A stretch of 5,602 bases of DNA from Candidatus Dormiibacterota bacterium (lineage in GTDB: Bacteria > Chloroflexota > Dormibacteria > Aeolococcales > Bog-877), in NCBI GenBank assembly GCA_003135035.1, contig PLDE01000233.1, forward strand, positions 1 through 5,602, in the 5' to 3' direction. This document shows, piece after piece, positions 5,354 to 5,602 of this stretch. Under the pieces are notes generated by a model. That model was not told the origin of the DNA. It saw only the letters and a program-made list of their open reading frames with translations, and did no database searches. The position numbers were made by a program, and so were the translations under genes. Every line of letters starts with the position of its first letter. Positions within the stretch are counted from its first letter, which is position 1.

Positions 5354-5602
5354 TTGATCAGGTCACCGGCGTGGCCGTTGTGGACTGGGGTGGCGGCATT
5401 CCTGGTCTTCGTCCTCGATCGGATCACCAAGTTCTGGGTCACCCACTCGCTGGCTTTGGGGCAGCAGCTCTGGCCCAACTGGCCGATCCATATCTACTAC
5501 ACCATCAACGACGGGGCGGCCTTCAGCATCCTGCCGGACGCCGATTGGCTCTTCCTGGGCGTGGCTCTGCTGGTGGTGGTGGCGATCGCCTGGAAGTGGC
5601 GT
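5354..5602 (+). CDS. lspA: Lipoprotein signal peptidase (signal peptidase II), N-terminal part
   Basis: LspA is the membrane aspartic peptidase that cuts prolipoprotein signal peptides before the lipidated Cys. There are 83 codons to the window edge with no stop. TM helix 1 is about 9-21 (LWTGVAAFLVFVL), followed by Asp22 in LDRITKFWV, the conserved D-x-x-[ST]-K motif. After a periplasmic loop comes the conserved INDGAAFSIL (51-60), then TM helix 2 (about 66-80). The catalytic Asp pair and the last helices lie beyond the window. The start is uncertain. TTG 5354 gives the expected short N-terminus but has only GGGG 4 nt upstream. GTG 5288 would add 22 unlikely residues, and TTG 5378 is also possible. 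The 3' neighbour cannot be seen; in relatives it is often an rluD-type gene. Confidence 0.9.
   Translation, partial: MIRSPAWPLWTGVAAFLVFVLDRITKFWVTHSLALGQQLWPNWPIHIYYTINDGAAFSILPDADWLFLGVALLVVVAIAWKWR

Noticed and set aside
1..5602. CRISPR arrays, tRNA or rRNA genes, insertion sequences
   Set aside because: No spaced direct repeats, cloverleaf-like sequence, transposase reading frame or terminal repeats were seen on either strand.

Overview
This window looks like part of a bacterial chromosome of high G+C content (roughly two thirds by eye). Its backbone is the segment that, in many Gram-positive-type bacteria, follows the division and cell-wall cluster: ftsZ, then ileS, a DksA/TraR zinc-finger gene and lspA, all on the + strand. 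The order ileS – DksA/TraR – lspA matches ileS–ylyA–lspA of Bacillus. The IleRS is of the IleS2 (eukaryote-like) type, the FtsZ has a short tail, and start codons include probable TTG. This fits an Actinomycetota, Chloroflexota or Dormibacterota-like lineage, but the sequence alone does not fix the phylum.

Layout: 1-494 is the 3' part of ftsZ. Bases 495-651 are intergenic and hold a perfect 25-bp inverted repeat (501-553) and a promoter-like box next to the following ATG. Bases 652-1282 carry a two-gene toxin-antitoxin-type unit: a ribbon-helix-helix antitoxin and a PIN-domain (VapC-like) protein that overlaps it by 8 nt if read from its TTG. The PIN protein seems to have lost two of the four acidic residues typical of the family. 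Bases 1289-1840 on the minus strand encode a MaoC-type hot-dog hydratase, convergent with the toxin and divergent from ileS. Bases 1914-4820 are a full ileS whose HIGH signature reads GVHH. Bases 4945-5319 encode a small DksA/TraR-type zinc-finger protein with a clear ribosome-binding site. From about 5354 to the window end runs the 5' part of lspA, preceded by a GC-rich hairpin and a ten-codon upstream ORF.

The backbone genes are housekeeping: cell division, Ile-tRNA charging, a probable RNA-polymerase-binding regulator and lipoprotein maturation. The toxin-antitoxin unit and the hydratase sit where related bacteria usually carry pgeF/yggS, sepF, yggT and divIVA, so the region looks rearranged. 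The points most worth a second look are the PIN substitutions, the apparently leaderless toxin-antitoxin promoter, the long palindrome, and the GVHH motif, which has been linked to mupirocin hyper-resistance in other IleRS2 enzymes.
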